Source: VXPQ01 sp965223485 (GTDB lineage: Bacteria; Bacteroidota; Rhodothermia; Rhodothermales; VXPQ01). From it: a stretch of 64,000 nucleotides of DNA. The notes under the pieces were generated by a model. It did not search any database and had not been told where the DNA came from. It was given only the letters and a program-made list of their open reading frames with translations. Of this stretch, positions 63,283-64,000 are shown piece by piece. Both the position numbers and the translations under genes were made by a program. Every line of letters starts with the position of its first letter. The first letter of the stretch is position 1. Location of the stretch: contig OZ244993.1 of NCBI GenBank assembly GCA_965223485.1, forward strand, positions 248,001-312,000, given 5' to 3'.

Positions 63283-64000
63283 ATGGCCAGAATAGAAGGG
63301 TTTCGAGTAAAAAACTTCAAAGCGCTCAAGGATGTAACGCTGGGGCGTCTTTGGAACCAACCAAAAGGCCAACCGCTTACTCCTATGACGGCAGTAATCG
63401 GCAAAAACGGCGTGGGGAAAAGCGCCTTGTTCGATGCATTTGGATTCCTTGCCGATGCCCTGAATCTGGGTGTCGAAGATGCTTGCGATGCGAGAGGGCC
63501 CGGCGGATTCGAGACAATAAGAACACAAGGTCAAACGGACCCCATTGAGTTCGAGTTATATTACAGAGGACATCAAAACAAACCATTATTTATTTACAAA
63601 ATAAGCATTGATATAGATAAAAAAAAGCGCCCTTATGTGTTACATGAACATATGTTCGAAATCAGACAAAAAGCTCCCCGTGCTTTTCTTGCTATGAACA
63701 AAGGAGAAGGATTTGCCTGGACGGGAGATCTGACAGCAGAAGAGGGCTTCGATCTTGGTAAAGTAATACGCTCAGCAATAAAAGGAGAAGAATTCGAGGA
63801 TGCAGAGTGGATTGTATTGGAAGACAATCGAAAACTTGGTATTTCCACACTTGGTAATCTGAAAGAACACCCGCGCATTTCCGCTTTCCGACGCTTCATT
63901 GAGGATTGGTATTTAAGTTACTTCTCTCCGGAAGCGGTTCGTAGAAATTGGCCAATTGCTGGCCCTCAAAAACATCTTAATACTCGTGGAGATAATCTCA
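63283..64000 (+). CDS. AAA-family ATPase (C-terminal part beyond window)
   Basis: 239 codons are visible from ATG 63283; the frame is open at the right edge. It begins IEGFRVKNFKALKDVTLG, then Walker A as VIGKNGVGKSALFDAFGFL, the layout of SMC/RloA-like 'AAA_21' ATPases that occur in defence and mobile regions. The signature and Walker B motifs would lie outside the window. Distinctly A/T-richer codon use than the flanking housekeeping genes, suggesting transfer. A partner nuclease gene may follow. Confidence 0.85.
   Translation, partial: MARIEGFRVKNFKALKDVTLGRLWNQPKGQPLTPMTAVIGKNGVGKSALFDAFGFLADALNLGVEDACDARGPGGFETIRTQGQTDPIEFELYYRGHQNKPLFIYKISIDIDKKKRPYVLHEHMFEIRQKAPRAFLAMNKGEGFAWTGDLTAEEGFDLGKVIRSAIKGEEFEDAEWIVLEDNRKLGISTLGNLKEHPRISAFRRFIEDWYLSYFSPEAVRRNWPIAGPQKHLNTRGDNL

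Overview
The window is GC-rich, densely coded chromosomal DNA whose gene content points to a member of the Bacteroidota/Rhodothermota group, most like Rhodothermales or Balneolia. The evidence is bacillithiol genes (bshB1, bshC), a DUF3276 PUR-like protein, an ECF sigma/FecR/TonB-receptor/DUF4249 lipoprotein cluster, and surface proteins ending in type IX secretion (T9SS) sorting domains of the 'YPNPFNP...VYD..GR.V' type. This placement is inference; no rRNA gene is present. I saw no tRNA, rRNA or CRISPR array.

Layout. 1-12.1 kb (all minus strand) is housekeeping: a thioredoxin-family protein cut by the left edge, nadD, bamD-like, a type-1 periplasmic binding protein, guaA, gcvH, accC, accB, efp, a DUF1801 protein, bshB1 and leuS. 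12.3-15.35 kb is an accessory block holding an internally deleted IS3-type element and a secreted esterase with calcium-binding repeats and a T9SS tail, bounded by a perfect 20-bp inverted repeat. 15.5-18.8 kb holds a small membrane coiled-coil gene with an in-frame amber codon, a DUF1778/GNAT toxin-antitoxin pair and small unknown genes. 19-24.9 kb is again housekeeping (bshC, a bifunctional nuclease, hisC, hisD, DUF3276, recX). 25-30.6 kb is a sigma/anti-sigma/TonB receptor/lipoprotein uptake cluster. 30.8-34.1 kb is an accessory array: a Phd/PIN toxin-antitoxin pair, two near-identical coiled-coil membrane genes separated by conserved repeats, a beta-flower protein and a HEPN protein.

34.1-38.7 kb is a tight five-gene sugar operon: a phosphofructokinase with PPi-type residues, a hexulose-phosphate-synthase-like enzyme, a zinc-type dehydrogenase, an SDR and a sugar isomerase. 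38.8-45.9 kb has an rRNA methyltransferase, an ankyrin protein, a secreted amidohydrolase, a PQQ dehydrogenase with a built-in cytochrome domain, and a haem-binding lipoprotein. 46.1-55.2 kb is one giant multidomain surface-protein gene. It is interrupted by a precisely bounded IS481-family element with a 6-bp target duplication, carries a (CT)24 microsatellite at its 5' end, and has a second copy of its secretion-tail module just outside. 56.5-64 kb is a decaying and defence-flavoured region: a frameshifted alpha/beta hydrolase, a truncated ATPase, an acidic-tailed secreted protein, a Fic protein, an orphan Phd-like antitoxin, an AbiEi-type regulator without its toxin, an intact alpha/beta hydrolase, and an AAA ATPase cut by the right edge.

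The most unusual structures are the giant surface gene (microsatellite, removable IS481, duplicated secretion tail with a covarying palindrome), the repeat-separated cassette array at 31.6-32.8 kb, the 20-bp inverted repeat around the esterase block, and the sugar operon with a PPi-type phosphofructokinase.
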